Assembly: GCA_948567375.1 (NCBI GenBank)
Contig: OX419762.1
Location: 38,731,034-38,795,033 of the forward strand
DNA length: 64,000 nt
Origin: Lunularia cruciata
Taxonomy: Eukaryota; Streptophyta; Marchantiopsida; Lunulariales; Lunulariaceae
Reading direction: 5' to 3'
The notes under the pieces were generated by a model, which worked only from the letters and a program-made list of their open reading frames with translations, ran no database searches and was not told the origin of the DNA. The position numbers and the translations under genes are program-made. Positions 1 through 12,199 of the stretch are shown here, piece by piece. Each line of letters begins with the position of its first letter. The stretch's first letter is position 1.

Positions 1-74
1 TTTTGCTCAAGCCACTTTCCTCATGAGATTCCATCTCTCCTTTCTTTGACTTGTCTCTATTCTCCTTGGAGTAG
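1..74 (-). pseudogene. gag fragment of element E, left of the D insertion
   Basis: The reverse complement closely resembles the part of element D's own gag around 2030-2100, just upstream of the zinc knuckle. The match ends exactly where the LTR of D starts, and the remainder of the same gag resumes at 9762. These 74 bases are therefore the far side of a gag gene split by element D. The rest of element E lies to the left of the window. Confidence 0.75.
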
Positions 75-685
75 TGTAATACCATTAGCTAGACATATTA
101 TCTAGTAGTGGAAATTGACTTGGTGATACTTGGAAGGATGTTATATAGGATGGTCTAACAAGACTAGATAAAAATGTCACCAAAAGAGTACTCCCACTAA
201 TAGGGTAGAGGCCAAAACCACCCTAAAAACTTCAAAGTCAATTTTGGGGGCCTAAACAAATGAATTAGGCATAAAAAAAATGACATATTCCTTCCATTCC
301 AAGAAGGAGATGATACCTTACTCCCCATGTTTGTCTCATTGAGAGCTTTCTATTAGCACCTCATCCATGCTATTTTGAGCTTCCTATACGAATATTCTCT
401 AAATATTCCTAAAGTCAAACTTGTTTGACCAACCAGATAGGACAAGGATCAGCATGTCACCCATCCATACAACTAATCTAAGGGTGGAGCTCATTGATAT
501 ATCACCAAACCATATATTTGGTCCAAGGTGAAGCTTTCTTTGAGTGGATCTTCATTTGAGTGGATCTCTTTGTTATATAATAAAGACAATGTGCTCCTTT
601 GGGACATTAGAGTATGGAGGATTGATGCCTTGTGTTTCTTCTCTTGCATTTCTCTTGGGGGTGCTACTATCCTTAGAATATTACA
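75..685 (+). repeat. 5' LTR of element D (611 bp)
   Basis: Begins TGTAATACC and ends AATATTACA, the terminal inverted motif shared by this family. It is followed two bases later by the primer binding site. A TATA-like tatataat lies at 574-581 with the family's conserved downstream stretch. It has a single copy of the roughly 156-bp unit that is duplicated in the LTRs of elements B and C. Confidence 0.85.
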
Positions 686-686
686 A

Positions 687-700
687 TGGTATCAGAGTAG
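687..700 (+). other. Primer binding site, initiator tRNA-Met type
   Basis: tggtatcagagtag directly after the LTR matches the usual plant PBS complementary to the 3' end of initiator tRNA-Met (TGGTATCAGAGC) apart from its end. It fixes the plus orientation of element D. Confidence 0.8.
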
Positions 701-869
701 GTGTTTCAATCCAAGAGAGTGGATCACCTCTCTTGGAGAAACATAAGTTATTGAGATTGAGTAATTTTGAGGGGAGAAAACATATTGCAATCAATAGATT
801 GGGGATGTTTTAGAGAGAGGATAGGATGGAGGCTTCTAGAGGGCATGCACACTTATTTCCATTTTTGAA

Positions 870-2230
870 TCCATTTCACGTCAAGATTAGATACATCCAG
901 CCTAAGCAAGTAAGAGTATAACTTGTTTACCATTTGGAGTGGAGTTCATAGACATAGTGATGAAGTTGCCAAACTCAATGATTCTACTTATGGTGATATA
1001 TAATAGAGAGTGGAATTTGACAATCTATATTCTATTATTATGTAATGGATATGAATATACCAAATCCGTTCCCTTTCAACACTCAAGAAGAAATGCATTT
1101 AGTGGTTGGACCAAAAGTGATATTTAGGGATTTCATAGTCCACAATTTTGGTGAGGAATATTATCAATGAGTGATAACCTCCAAGGTCCCAATGGTAGTT
1201 CTAATAATAATTACTCCTTCTTGAGTGATCATTTTAACTCTCTATCGAAGTAGGTAGTAGTGATTGAGCATTTGCCGTGTGTACAAATCATGGAGCCATA
1301 GTTGCAAGTATTAATGCAAGGGATGTTGGATTCATTTCAAGAAATCAAGATGATAAAGGAGGTATTGCAAAGTCAAGAACATACCTTCAAGAATGATTAG
1401 TAAATGCAAGAAGAGGAACTATCCCAAAGCCCAGTACCAACAGCCAAAGTACTTGGAGAGTCACTCATGTTGATGATATTGACCCCAATCAACAATGAAG
1501 CAACATTCTTACTATGGATGAGGAAGACATGCAACATTGAGCCTTACAAGGAAAAATGTTCCATTGGAGTCATGGAAAACTAGATCTCAAGAATGAATCA
1601 ATACTTTTGATTATTCATAATTGAGATCATTGATCATTCTGCATTGTGGGTACTTGACCGAGAAAAGCCCTCATATGGTATGATGCTTGGGAACAATCAA
1701 TGTTTGCATAAGAAGAGATATTGCTTGGATGGCAATGCAAGAAGGGTTGCTAAAGAATTTCTAATAATTGATATGAGTCCAATAGAAGTTCTTGATAAGT
1801 TCAAATGGGGATTAAAAGAGAAAATTCACCAAGAAGTAATGGTACAAAATCCTTGCATGGTTTTTGAAGCCATTACCTTTGCTTAGAGAATAGAAAGTGA
1901 ACTTGGAGGAGGTGAAGGTGTAATATTGACTCAACACTATTGAGCTGAAACAAGGCACTTTGGTGGACCAATTCCTATGGAATTTGTCAACATTTAGTTC
2001 CACGACCTAAGAACACGATTGCTCCAAGGAGAATAGGGATTGGTCAAAGAAAAGAGAGATGGAATCCCATGAGGGGAAGGGGCTCAAGTAAAACAAAAAC
2101 ATTGTTACCATTGTGGCCAAGTTGGGCACATGGCCATCAATTGATGTGCTTGTCTTCCTAGAGGCCCTTGGCCTCCATAAAAATAAGCTTTAAACAACAT
2201 AGAGAGACAAATTGAAGGCAAGGATGTTGA
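870..2230 (+). pseudogene. Decayed gag of element D
   Basis: Fragments in several frames resemble the gag of element B. They include an N-terminal piece near 939-1127 (motif IYNREWNLTIYIL), a capsid piece at 1644-1886 (MSPIEVLDKFKWGLKEKI, VMVQNPCMVFEAI) and a zinc knuckle near 2100-2150 reading CYHCGQVGHMA before a stop. In an intact family member this would be the capsid/nucleocapsid polyprotein that packages element RNA. Stops and shifts throughout rule out expression of a full product. Confidence 0.75.
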
Positions 2231-2319
2231 AATCACATCAAAAAATAGAGATCACCAATAAATGTACCTCAAAGCCTTACTGGCTCAATAGAGAAGAGTA
2301 AAAGGAAGAGGACAAGTGC

Positions 2320-2754
2320 ATAAGGTTGAAGAAGATAAATGCACAACTAATTGTCATAAGTAGAATACAAGAAGGCAATCAAGTGAGAGTAATGTTAGAC
2401 CTAAGAGCAATAAAGAATTTCTTGTCTCACTTTATTCTATTAAGGTTGGAGATGGAACTAGAGAAGGATGGGAATGAAGAAGTAGAGTTACTTAATGGTA
2501 GACAAACAAAATTGAGTCATTACCTAGAAAGGTACTCTATGGGAGAATATCAAGAAGAAACTAAGTGGTGAATGATATTATTAGCTTCTTACAATGTGAT
2601 CTTAGGAATGTTGTGGATGGAACACTACAATCCCACTATAGATTAGAAAAAGAAAATAGTGAGAAGTTGCCAATGGAAGATCATTGGACATAGAGAAAGA
2701 TTGCAAATGCAAGATTTGCCTCTTTATGTCATAGGTATAACAACTATTTATAAG
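2320..2754 (+). pseudogene. Decayed protease and linker of element D pol
   Basis: The 2326-2571 frame reads INAQLIVISRIQEGNQVRVM followed by LDLRAIKNFLSHFI, matching the retropepsin of element B, where the catalytic motif is [10 protein letters not shown]. Here the aspartate-proline-glycine is changed to LDLRA, so the active site is lost. The frame stops at 2571; downstream homology continues to about 2754, where the 2.8-kb insertion interrupts it. Confidence 0.75.
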
Positions 2755-2760
2755 TGTGAC

Positions 2761-5588
2761 AACCCAATGAGTATCACTTTTGTGATAGTCACTAAGTAAT
2801 AGTTCATCCTCATAGAGATAAGTTTGAAATGGTCAAATACAAAGTAAAACATCACAAATCAATTCATCTTGGTTTCATCTTTAATCTCTTGAGTAGAAAC
2901 CACACTCAAAAGAGAGTAACAAACATTTAATTTGCAATCTTGTCACAAATCACAACAACCATAAATCACAATTCAACAAATATATCCAAAACAATCTTGG
3001 TTGTGATGATTCAATTCTTCCCAAAGAAAGCTACTTCACAATGAAACAACTTTACCTTGGAATTCTATTCCATCCCTCCATTGAAGGCACAACTTCCTTG
3101 AACAAGTTTCTTTGCATCAATCCAATGTTATGATCACAAATGCAGAATACTACCAACACTACAATTCTTCACAGATTTATCAAGGCATTTCTTCAAATTT
3201 CATTCCACTCAAGATCAAACACACAAAATGAACATTAGTGTTACGGAATCCAACATCCACACTCATTGACTTGCACTTTGAATTTCTCCCAACACTCACA
3301 AACACACACAAAGGATTGACATTCAAAATTAAGCTTAAATGATGAGCATTGAGTTGTAGCACTTTTCTTTACTCAACTTCAAAATAACATTACTAAATAA
3401 CAACAACACTATGAATGTTTCCTTTAAATACGCAAAGCACTCAACTACATCCTAGAAATCTCTAGATACAAATCATCTTCCTACTGCTTAAACCTCTCCT
3501 TCAAATCTATAGATCCAAAATGGCACTACATTTCTTCATATTTGTTCTTTCAAATCTCAAAATTTTACTAATCTGATCCAATGTCTACTTCTACTTTGGC
3601 TTCTACACCTGATGTAACTACAATCACTTCTTCTTCCTTGGATTCATCTACTACTACTACATCTATCTCTATCTTATCTCCAATCTGACTTGAAACTAAA
3701 GTCATCACTACAATATCTACCTTCTCCATCTTTATTCTTGTTTCTTCTCTTGTCTCAAGTAACTCACTCAAAGACCCCTACACTCCTACCTTTGCTACTT
3801 TGCATTAGGTTTCTATCTTCACATTACTTTGAAGCTCATCTAATTCTGATCTCTCTAAATCTAGTCTGAGACAAACATTATCTCCTATTTCTAATATTTT
3901 CCTATCGACTCTCTCTCTTAAGAAAATCAATAATTTGTTCAGATCCGTATCTTTTTCTTGTCCCTTCCTCATCTCCCACACTAGCAACTTCAACTTGTGC
4001 AGTCTTGCATCTTCCATTCTCACTTTTGACTCAGTACTCAACATCACCTTCATCTTCCCAATAATCTCTCCTACCAGCTCGGATGTTTTGTTTGGAACTA
4101 TCTTCTCCCTATTCTTCTTGGTTTCCAACTCGTTCTAATACATGTTCAGTTCATTTTCAAATTCAGCTTTCAATACTTCTTTTTCCTCCACGTACTGAAC
4201 CAATTGAGCGTCCATACTCTTGATCAGACTATGAAACCTCTCTTCCTCTTGATGTTTATTCATTAACTCTCTTTGCTAGGCCTGATCCTTCTTTGCTGCC
4301 TTTGACTTCAAAATTCTCTAATTCTTGCTCCATCAAAAGAGTGATTGCCTTGGAATGCACTACTTCCAAGTGAGCATCCTTCAATTCTTTGTTCAATCTC
4401 TCAAATGCCATCTTTTATGCCCTCAATTCTTCTTCTTGACGTTCCAAAACACTGCCACGCTTCTCATAATCTTTTTGCAGATTCTCAAAAATCTACTTCC
4501 AAAATACTACATCAACCTAAAGTACTTTGGCTTCCTCTTCTCCTTTGATTACCTTCTTCTTTAACTCCAAGAATTCTTCACTCAAATGTTGCACAACTTG
4601 CAACTCATTCTTCACCTCCAAATATGCTTCCTTCATTTTCTTCCTCTTCTTTTGCAATTGCAACAGCAACAAAAAAACAATCTTTGATAGAGAGATATGT
4701 GACTCCATTGATTTCTCCTTTGTCTTTGTGTTCTTTGGCTTTGGTTGGTGCTTCTTTGGCTGGAGCCTTACACTAAAGTCTTAATCTTTGTACTTTCAAT
4801 GTGACTTCTTCTAAGCTTTTGTCTTCATCATTTGCTTGGCTTGGTCTTGTAGTTGCAAATTGCACATTCCTCCTTGTTCTTGTTCCCTTTGGCAACTCTA
4901 ATCTTGGCTCTTCTGCTTGCTCCTCTAGAATGTCTCCCTCTAGTAAGTCTAGGTACTAGTCATCTCTTCCTTCCATGACTTTGATTTGGGTATGGAACTC
5001 CATCTCCTCTTCTTCACCCTCTCTATCCACCGACTACTAGAGTTTGGGTTTTGCATCACTCCCACTCAACTCCTAACTCTACAACATGAGCTCTTCTTCT
5101 TCTTCTTTTGATTCTTTGCCTTTGCTCTTAGCCTCTCCTTCCGACTCTCCTTCAAAAGTTGGATCCACCACCACTTCACACATTGGTTTAGTCTCCTTGT
5201 CTTTCTTGATTGAATTGGTGAAGCTACATTCTTGAGTCAATTTCTTTTCCTTAATGTCAGCCTTGGAATAGGTTTTGCCTCAATTTTTTGTCTTCCTATC
5301 ATGGCAAAGTCTTCATCACTTCCTCGGATTGGCTTGATATAATATTGCTTGTTAGAATCTGCTTCTTGACGCATGTCCATATGAAAATTTGACACTATCC
5401 TCTTCTTTTCCTCCAAGCTAAGAAGATTCAACCCGTGGTGTAATTGAGTTGCAAATGGTACAAAGTAATGTGGAGGTGTCTTTGTCCTCCAATTCCTTAT
5501 CATTTTTTTGGGTTGCAAGTGAAAGTACCTTGCCCAATTTACTCTTTCTCCTATGGATATTTAATGGAAGAAGACAGCCTACTACTTT
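2761..5588. mobile_element. 2.8-kb insertion in element D, possibly a non-autonomous retroelement
   Basis: D's pol homology stops at about 2760 and resumes at 5594, with tgtgac on both sides (2755-2760 and 5588-5593); removing one copy keeps the codon register of the related element B. The insert has no recognisable pol. On its minus strand it has broken frames rich in K, E and L that look like coiled coil (4128-3805; 4708-4517) plus a 93-aa frame at 5518-5237, none matching a family I know. The left end shares a 15-base word with the reverse complement of 36218-36232, so the true end may instead begin at 2755. Class is uncertain: a non-autonomous LTR element is my best guess. Confidence 0.5.
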
Positions 5589-5593
5589 GTGAC

Positions 5594-6985
5594 ATAGGTG
5601 GTGCATTTTGGCTTAAACATTGCCATGCACAACTCAAAGGATAAATTGTTGAGAATTTGAAAGATGTGGTCAATGAATTTCAAAATGTATTTCTTGATGA
5701 TTTACCTTTAGGATGATAACCACCAAAAAAGAGAGTAGATCATAAAATCAAGATACTTCTTGGGAAAACACCTCCTTGTAAGGCCCCATATCAATTATCA
5801 TCTCATGAGTTGGAGGAGTGCAAGGAGGATATATTTCAAAAAGGGTTTGTCCAACCCAATGTACCACCATATGGGGCTCTTATCTTGTTTGTGAATAAGT
5901 AGGATAGTACAATGCACATATGCATTGATCATTGGTGTCTAAATCAACAAACAGTGAAGAACAAATACCCATTACCTTACATAGATGACTTATTTGATCA
6001 ACTCAATGGAGCAAAGTACCTCACCAAACTTGATCTGTGGAGCAATTACAACCAAATCAGGATTGCATAGGAAGACATACACAAAACTGCCTTTTGAACA
6101 CGGTATAGTCACTTTGAGTACTTGGTGATGTTGTTTGGCCTCACCAATGCACCAACCAGTTTCATGAGTTTGATGAATGACATGTTTCATCTTTACTTGG
6201 ATAAATCTATTATCATTTTCCTTGATGATGTCTTAATCTATAGTAGGATGATGATGGAGCACAAGCACAATCTATAAGAAGTCCTCTAAATTCTATGATA
6301 GAATCAATTGTATGCCAAAAATCTCAAAGTGAAAATTTGAAGTAAATTACTTGAGGTATAGACTAAATTCAAATGGTAGCAAAGTGTTAACAAATAAAAT
6401 AGAGATCATTCAAAAATATGGTGCTCCAAAAGATCAAACTCAACTAAAGAGATTGATAGAGTTCTATTGTCAATTTGTCAAGGACTTCTCCAAGGTCACA
6501 CAATGTCTAACCGCACTACCTGGCAAAGAGAAGAAGTGGATTTGGGGAACCACACAAGAATCAAAATATGCATTATTACATGCACAATCTTGAAATGGTA
6601 TGACCCAAAACATACAATCAAGCTAGATGTAGATGCATCAAGTATTGCAATAGGAGCAGTCCTACAACAAGAATTGAATGACAAATGGCACCCAATTATA
6701 TATTTCTCTTAAAAGCTACTACCAATAAAATGTAACTACCACACCACCAAATGAGAAGAGTTGTCCATTGTCCTTGCAACCAAGCATTGGAAGCACTATC
6801 TTGGCAAGAATGCATTTGTTAGTGGAGATAGACCACAAACCTCTAGTCTACCTTGAGACACAAAAAGATCTATCTCATTGATAGATTTGGTGGGTAGAGT
6901 GGAGACTATGGTTCAACATGATGACACATATATGGAAAGCAAGAAGTAACTTGCAGATGCATTCACGCTAATGCCTATGGCAAAA
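5594..6985 (+). pseudogene. Decayed reverse transcriptase and RNase H of element D
   Basis: Codons align with element B/C pol from the linker through RT (near 5990-6250, ending in an FLDD-type motif at about 6220) and into RNase H (6590-6720, with a [13 protein letters not shown] motif). Numerous stops and indels occur. Frames 6351-6593 and 6467-6712 are the longest survivors. The original function was copying element RNA into DNA and removing the RNA strand. Confidence 0.8.
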
Positions 6986-7125
6986 AATCTGGTGGTAGAG
7001 GTCAAGATGAACCCATATTTTTGTCCAAGGATTCTTATTGCTACAAAGATTGATCCATAGATTGTAGGAGTTCAATCATCCAAAGGCGTAACCAATACCC
7101 AAGGATACACCTTTTGTGATAGCAA

Positions 7126-7425
7126 GTTATGGATTCCATATGCCTCAGACCTAAGAACCATCATCTGAGCAGAATATCATGATTCTACCATTGCAAAACA
7201 TGTTGGAGTGGACAAGACATTAGATGTAATTAAATGTCATTATTATTGGCCCAAGATTACCACTAATATGATGTAGTTATGGATTCCATATGCCTCAGAC
7301 CTAAGAACCATCATCTGAGCAGAATATCATGATTCTACCATTGCAAAACATGTTGGAGTGGACAAGACATTAGATGTAATAAAATGTCATTATTATTGGC
7401 CCAAGATGACCACTAATATGATGTA
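7126..7425 (+). repeat. 150-bp tandem duplication in the integrase remnant
   Basis: 7126-7275 is followed head-to-tail by 7276-7425. I count two differences between the copies (gtaattaaatg/gtaataaaatg and agattacc/agatgacc). Both encode the same stretch of integrase zinc-binding homology, and the related elements have one copy, so this is a local duplication after the element decayed. Confidence 0.9.
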
Positions 7426-7494
7426 TGTTCAAATTTGCCTACTCTATTAGAAAAAAAACCCCTCTAATTATGTTCTTACAAGACTCCTTCAACA

Positions 7495-8097
7495 TGTAAT
7501 ACCAATAGCTAGACATATTATCTGGAGGTAGAAATTAGCTTGGTAACATCTTGAATGATATTATGCATGATGGGCTAGGTAGTTTAGATAGAGATATTAT
7601 CAAAAGAGTGCTTCTACTAATAGGTAGGAGCAAAAAATAGCATGGAAACTTCATAGCCAATTTTGGAGTTCTAAATGGATGAATTAAGCCTAAAAATGTG
7701 CTAGTTCATCCTTAATGGTGGAAACCTTAGCTTTTCCTCCCCTCAAGTTTGTCTCATCATGTGGATGAGGTACCTTTCTAATGGTACCTCATCCACATGA
7801 TTTGGAGATTCCTACAAGAATATTCCCTAAAGATTCCCTCTGGTCAAAGATGGTTTGACCAACCAAATAGGATCAGAACCAACATGTCATCCATGCATAC
7901 AGCCAATTTAAGGGCAGAGCTTGCTTATATATTGCTAATCCATGTATCTTATACAAGGGTGGAGCTTCCTTTGGAGGAGTCCACTTTGCTATATAATACA
8001 ATCAAGGTGCTCCTTTGGGGCATCAAAGGTTGAGTGTGAAATTGTGTGTTTTTTCTTTTCCATTTCTCTTCAAGTCTCCTATCCCTAAAAGATTACA
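7495..8097 (+). repeat. Solo LTR of the chromovirus family (603 bp)
   Basis: Starts TGTAATACC and ends GATTACA. Flanks are caaca (7490-7494) and caacc (8098-8102), a target duplication with one mismatch, inside the integrase remnant of D. No internal element sequence remains, so it is the product of LTR-LTR recombination. It contains a perfect hairpin at 7756-7801. Confidence 0.85.
7756..7801. repeat. Perfect 19-bp stem hairpin in the solo LTR
   Basis: Left arm 7756-7774 is the exact reverse complement of 7783-7801 with an 8-nt loop. Other LTR copies of the family have only the right-arm sequence; in them the left-arm position holds a gagagc-type sequence. The left arm therefore looks like an inverted templated copy of the right arm. 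Confidence 0.9.
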
Positions 8098-9179
8098 CAA
8101 CCCCTCCGTACTCCTACAATTTTGGAAGCAGGTTAGCATGGTTTTGGTTTGAATTGCCCAAGATCCCTTCAAGTTTTGACTCCTTTGTAGATTGACTCAA
8201 CAAAATTATTCATGTGTGTCTTACAACCAAGGATATGATTGCTCCACAATTAGCATACTTAGATGCGGTATTTTCTCACCATGGCCTATCTCAAATGCTC
8301 ATCAATTGATCAAGGCACTCAATTCACTAGTTTTTTTTGGAGAAAAATATTTGGAGTCTACAAAACCAAATTTGCCATGTCCATATCATACCATCCACAA
8401 ACCAATGGAAAAATAGAGCAGGCTAATCACACTATTGAAGACATGCTCTAGGGCTTCACCTTAGAGGAGCAAGAAAGGTAAGACATCTTACTTCCATTGT
8501 TGGAATTTGCCTATAATAATTTAGTGAATGCATCTACATTGGTCACACCATTCTTCCTCATGTATGGAGAGCACTCTCTTATACCTTCAAGCTTGGTAAA
8601 GATCTGTCCAATGGCTACAAAGGTTGACATTTTCAAAATTTTGTTTCTAGAATCCAACAAGGTGTGGAGAATGCCAAACATAGGTTGCAAATTGCCCAAA
8701 ATTAACAAAAACAAAATATAGATGCACATCAAAGACACATGGAATTTAACATTGTAGATCAAGTCTTGCTGTCCAAAACTAACCTTACATTAGTTGGCCC
8801 TCATCTTATTGGACATTTTCCCATCTTCCATCAAGTCAATGCACTGGCCTATCACCTCAAGCTACCACCATAGATGAAGGTCCATCCAATGTTCCATGTT
8901 TCCATACAATATAGATATGCACTCCAATTGCTCCACTTTCCTTCCATACAAGAAGTTAGACCTTGTCCAATACTCATTTGTGGCACGGAATAATATGAAG
9001 TCTAATGTATTCTCCAAAAATGCATCCGTGGTACCCACCATCCGCATGTGGAATATATCATTCATTGAAAAGGGTACCCATTGTATGAGGCAACATGGGA
9101 GCTAACAACTAACTTGACCCATGCAGCAATGTTAGTGCAATCTCTTGAGCAACAAATTTGGAATGAGTACGTTGCATCT

Positions 9180-9195
9180 TAAAAGGAGAGATGTT
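9180..9195 (+). other. Polypurine tract of element D
   Basis: aaaaggagagatgttt immediately precedes the 3' LTR and corresponds to the cleaner aaaaggagggaggtc of elements B and C. This is the plus-strand primer site in reverse transcription. Confidence 0.75.
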
Positions 9196-9761
9196 TGTAA
9201 TATAATTAACTAGACATATCATCTAAAAGTGGAAATTGGCTTGATAATATCTAGAAGGATGTTACATATGATGGTCTAACTAGGTTAGATAGAAATGTCA
9301 CCAAATGACTATTTCCACTAATAGAGTAGAGGTTGAAAACAACTTGAAAACTTTAGAGCTAATTTTGGAGGCCTAAACAGACGAATTAGACCTCAAAGTT
9401 TGAAATATTCCCCATCCAAGGAGTTAAAGAATTCCTTCTCATCAAGAAATTTCTAGTGATACCTCACCCATGCTCTTACATGCTTCCTATAAGAAGATTC
9501 CTTAAATACTTGCTCTGATCAAACTTATTTGACCAATTAGATAGGACAAGGATTGACATGTCATCCATCCATCCAATTAATCTAAGGGTGGAGCTTGCTA
9601 ACATATCACCAATCCATATCTATGATCCAAGGATGGATCTCTCATTTAGGGGATCCTCTTTGCTATATAATAAAGACAAGGTGCTTCTTTAGGGCATTGG
9701 AGTATAGAGTGGTAAAGCCTTTTGTTTCTCTTGGAGGTGCTCATGTCCTTGGAACATTACA
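9196..9761 (+). repeat. 3' LTR of element D (566 bp)
   Basis: Starts TGTAATATA and ends ACATTACA, similar to the 75-685 LTR but with many substitutions and indels, as expected of an old insertion. Its last base abuts the gag remnant of element E. Confidence 0.85.
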
Positions 9762-11190
9762 AGCAATCATGCTCCATGGTCTCAAAAATGGATATTGCCA
9801 AATTTGATAGGAATTGGTCCACCAAAGTGAATTGTTTTAGCCCATAGTGTTGTGTCATAACTACCCTTCACATTGGATAGGCGCTTGTGCTATTCTTTAG
9901 GGACATGCAATGGCTTAAAAAATGGTTTGAGGATTTGTACCATTACCTCTTGGTGACTTTACTCTTTTAACCCCCATTTGAAATTATCTAGTGCTTATAC
10001 TAGAATCAAATTGGTTACCACAAACTATAGGTCATTAAATGCCTCCACATACACTTATATTTTATTCTTTTGCTTCAACCCCTATAGTCAAGTTTGAGTC
10101 ATTTACATGGAATCCATGGATTATTCATAAATCTTTCTTTTATTTTCATCCAAGTAATATCTATTTCTTCTACCAACACTAAAAATTTCCAAACATTGTA
10201 CCAAGTGAAGGCTTTATTGGTCAAGTACCCATATGCAAACATGCCTATGGAATGATTGATGATCTCAATTGTGAATAATTAAAAATAATAATTTTTGAGA
10301 TTCAGTTTTCTACTACTCCTATGGAATATTGTCCCTTGTAAGAGTTGATGTTGCACATCTTTTTCATCCATAGTAACAATGTGGTGTAATTGTTGATCAA
10401 GGTCATTGTCATTTTTATGAGTGACTCTCCATAGTCCTTTAGTCACTATTATTGAGTTTTGGGATGATTCTCCTTCTTGTATTGCATGATCATTCTTGAA
10501 GGTACATACTTGACTTTGCAATGCATCCATTGTCATCTTGATCTTTAGAAACTTGTTCAACATTCCTTGCATCAAATCCTACAATTGTGGCTCAATGATT
10601 TGTGTCCACAATGAATGCTCAATTTCTACTTCCTACTTCAATAGAGGGTTAATATGATCATTCAAGAGGAAACACAAATGATTAGGATTACCATTTGGAC
10701 CTCAAAGATTAGCATTTGGTGATAATATTACTCACCAAAATTGTGGACTATGAACTCCCTAAATATCCCTTTTGGTCTAACTGATTTCTACTTGAGTGTT
10801 GAAAGGGAGAGGATTTGGTATATTCAGATCCATCACATTATACAAAAATGTAAATTTTCAAATCCCACTATCTATTGTATATCACCATAGGTAGAATCAT
10901 CAGGTTTGGTGAATTCATTATTATATCCATGAACTCTACTCCAAAATGGTGAACAAGATATACTCTCATTTCCTCACATTGGATCTTGTACATAATCTTG
11001 ATGTGAAACGGATTCAAGAAGAAAGGCAAGTTGCAAGAAATTGTCTTCCAAGAAAATCCATCCCATCTTCTATCTAAAACATTGCTAATCTATCTATTGT
11101 GCTACTTTTCTCAGCTCAAAATTACTCAATCTTAGTAGCCCATGTTCCTCCAAGAGGGGCAATACACTCACTTGGATTAAAGTATCTTCT
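9762..11190 (-). pseudogene. Decayed gag of element E
   Basis: On the minus strand the segment matches the gag and 5' leader of element B. The best frame is 10575-10279 (98 aa) with the motif MTMDALQSQVCTFKNDHAIQ, aligned to MTMETLQSQVQILRNDQAMQ in B. It continues leftward into 1-74 across the insertion of D. Stops separate every fragment. Next to 11201 a PBS-like tgatacca (minus tggtatca) shows where the leader begins. Confidence 0.75.
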
Positions 11191-11200
11191 TTGATACCAT

Positions 11201-11744
11201 TGTAATATTCCAAGGATAAGAGAAACACAAGTATTCATCCCTCAATACTTTGATGCACTAAAAGAGCACCTTGTCTATATTATATAGCAAAGAGAATGTA
11301 CTCAAAGAAAGTTGCATCATTGGACCTGATACATGGATTGGCAATATGTCAACAAGCTCCACCCTTAGATTAGTTGTATGGATTGGTGACATGTTGATCC
11401 TTGTCCTATTTAGTTTTTCAAACAAATTTAGAGGGATTAGAGGGAATGTTTGGAGAATCTTCCTATAGGAAATTAAAAATAGCATGGGTGAGGTACCATT
11501 AGAAAGCTCTCAACAAGACAAACAAGGAGAGGGGTTGGTGATTTCTACATTTTTTCAAGCCTAATTCACCTCCAAAATTAGCTATGAAATTTTCAAGGTG
11601 TTTTCAACCTTTGCCCTATTAGTGGAAGTACTCTTTTGATGAAATCTCTATCTGATCTACATAGATTATCATATATAACATCCCTCAAGATATTACCAAA
11701 CCAATTTAATCCACTAGATAATATGTCTAGCTAATGGTATTACA
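11201..11744 (-). repeat. 5' LTR of element E (544 bp)
   Basis: Reads TGTAATATT...GGTATTACA with the PBS on its left side, so it is the 5' LTR of a minus-strand element. Single-unit LTR subtype. The partner LTR would be left of the window. Confidence 0.8.
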
Positions 11745-12199
11745 ATAATATACATTATAGGCCTACATGTGGCTTGCGTACATCATACCATTAATGTTTG
11801 GAAGGTGGATTGGTGTGCAAGATCCTTCCAATATGAGTACTTCAAAAGACAATACCTTACACACTCTTAAGATAGTACAACCTATAATCACATCAAGAGT
11901 CATCAATGTAATTTGTTATAAATATACATAATCACCCGGATGAAACAACAATGTTGTGGGGAAAAAAATCTATATGTTATATTAGTGCTATTTAATGTGG
12001 TAGTTAAATCAGTAGAAAATTATTTAGATTTAATAAAAATGCTAGTTATAGATAGTAGCTTTTAAGTTCCAACAGTGAACTTTAGTATTTGTAAAAATTA
12101 GGGTTTTTTTAATATAAAATAGTGTCACCTATAGTAACTTTGTTTATCTAAAGTAAAAAGTACTTTCTAGGTAGTAACTTGGATAGTTGCCAAAACAAG
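11745..12199. other. AT-rich flank, nothing recognised
   Basis: Flank of element E and run-in to the purine-rich repeat. I see no gene, LTR ends or RNA gene here. Confidence 0.5.

Larger units (their letters stand above)
6990..9180 (+). pseudogene. Decayed integrase and chromodomain of element D
   Basis: Integrase zinc-binding homology occupies about 7140-7440 and is locally duplicated. The catalytic core follows the solo LTR at about 8190-8680, with YHPQTNGKIEQANHTIEDML (8392-8451) corresponding to the region around the catalytic glutamate; Q replaces T before that residue. C-terminal and chromodomain homology runs to about 9180. Interrupted by the solo LTR at 7495-8097 and by many stops. 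Confidence 0.75.
75..9761 (+). mobile_element. Element D: degenerate Ty3/gypsy chromovirus, inserted in element E
   Basis: Two plus-strand LTRs (75-685 and 9196-9761) bracket remnants in the order PBS, gag, protease, RT, RNase H, integrase, chromodomain, PPT. All reading frames are broken by many stops and shifts. Flanks are agtag (70-74) and agcaa (9762-9766), consistent with an aged 5-bp target duplication, because gag of element E continues across them. D has itself received a solo LTR (7495-8097) and a 2.8-kb insert (2761-5588). Its protein remnants match element B/C products, so it belongs to the same family. Old and certainly defective. Confidence 0.85.
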
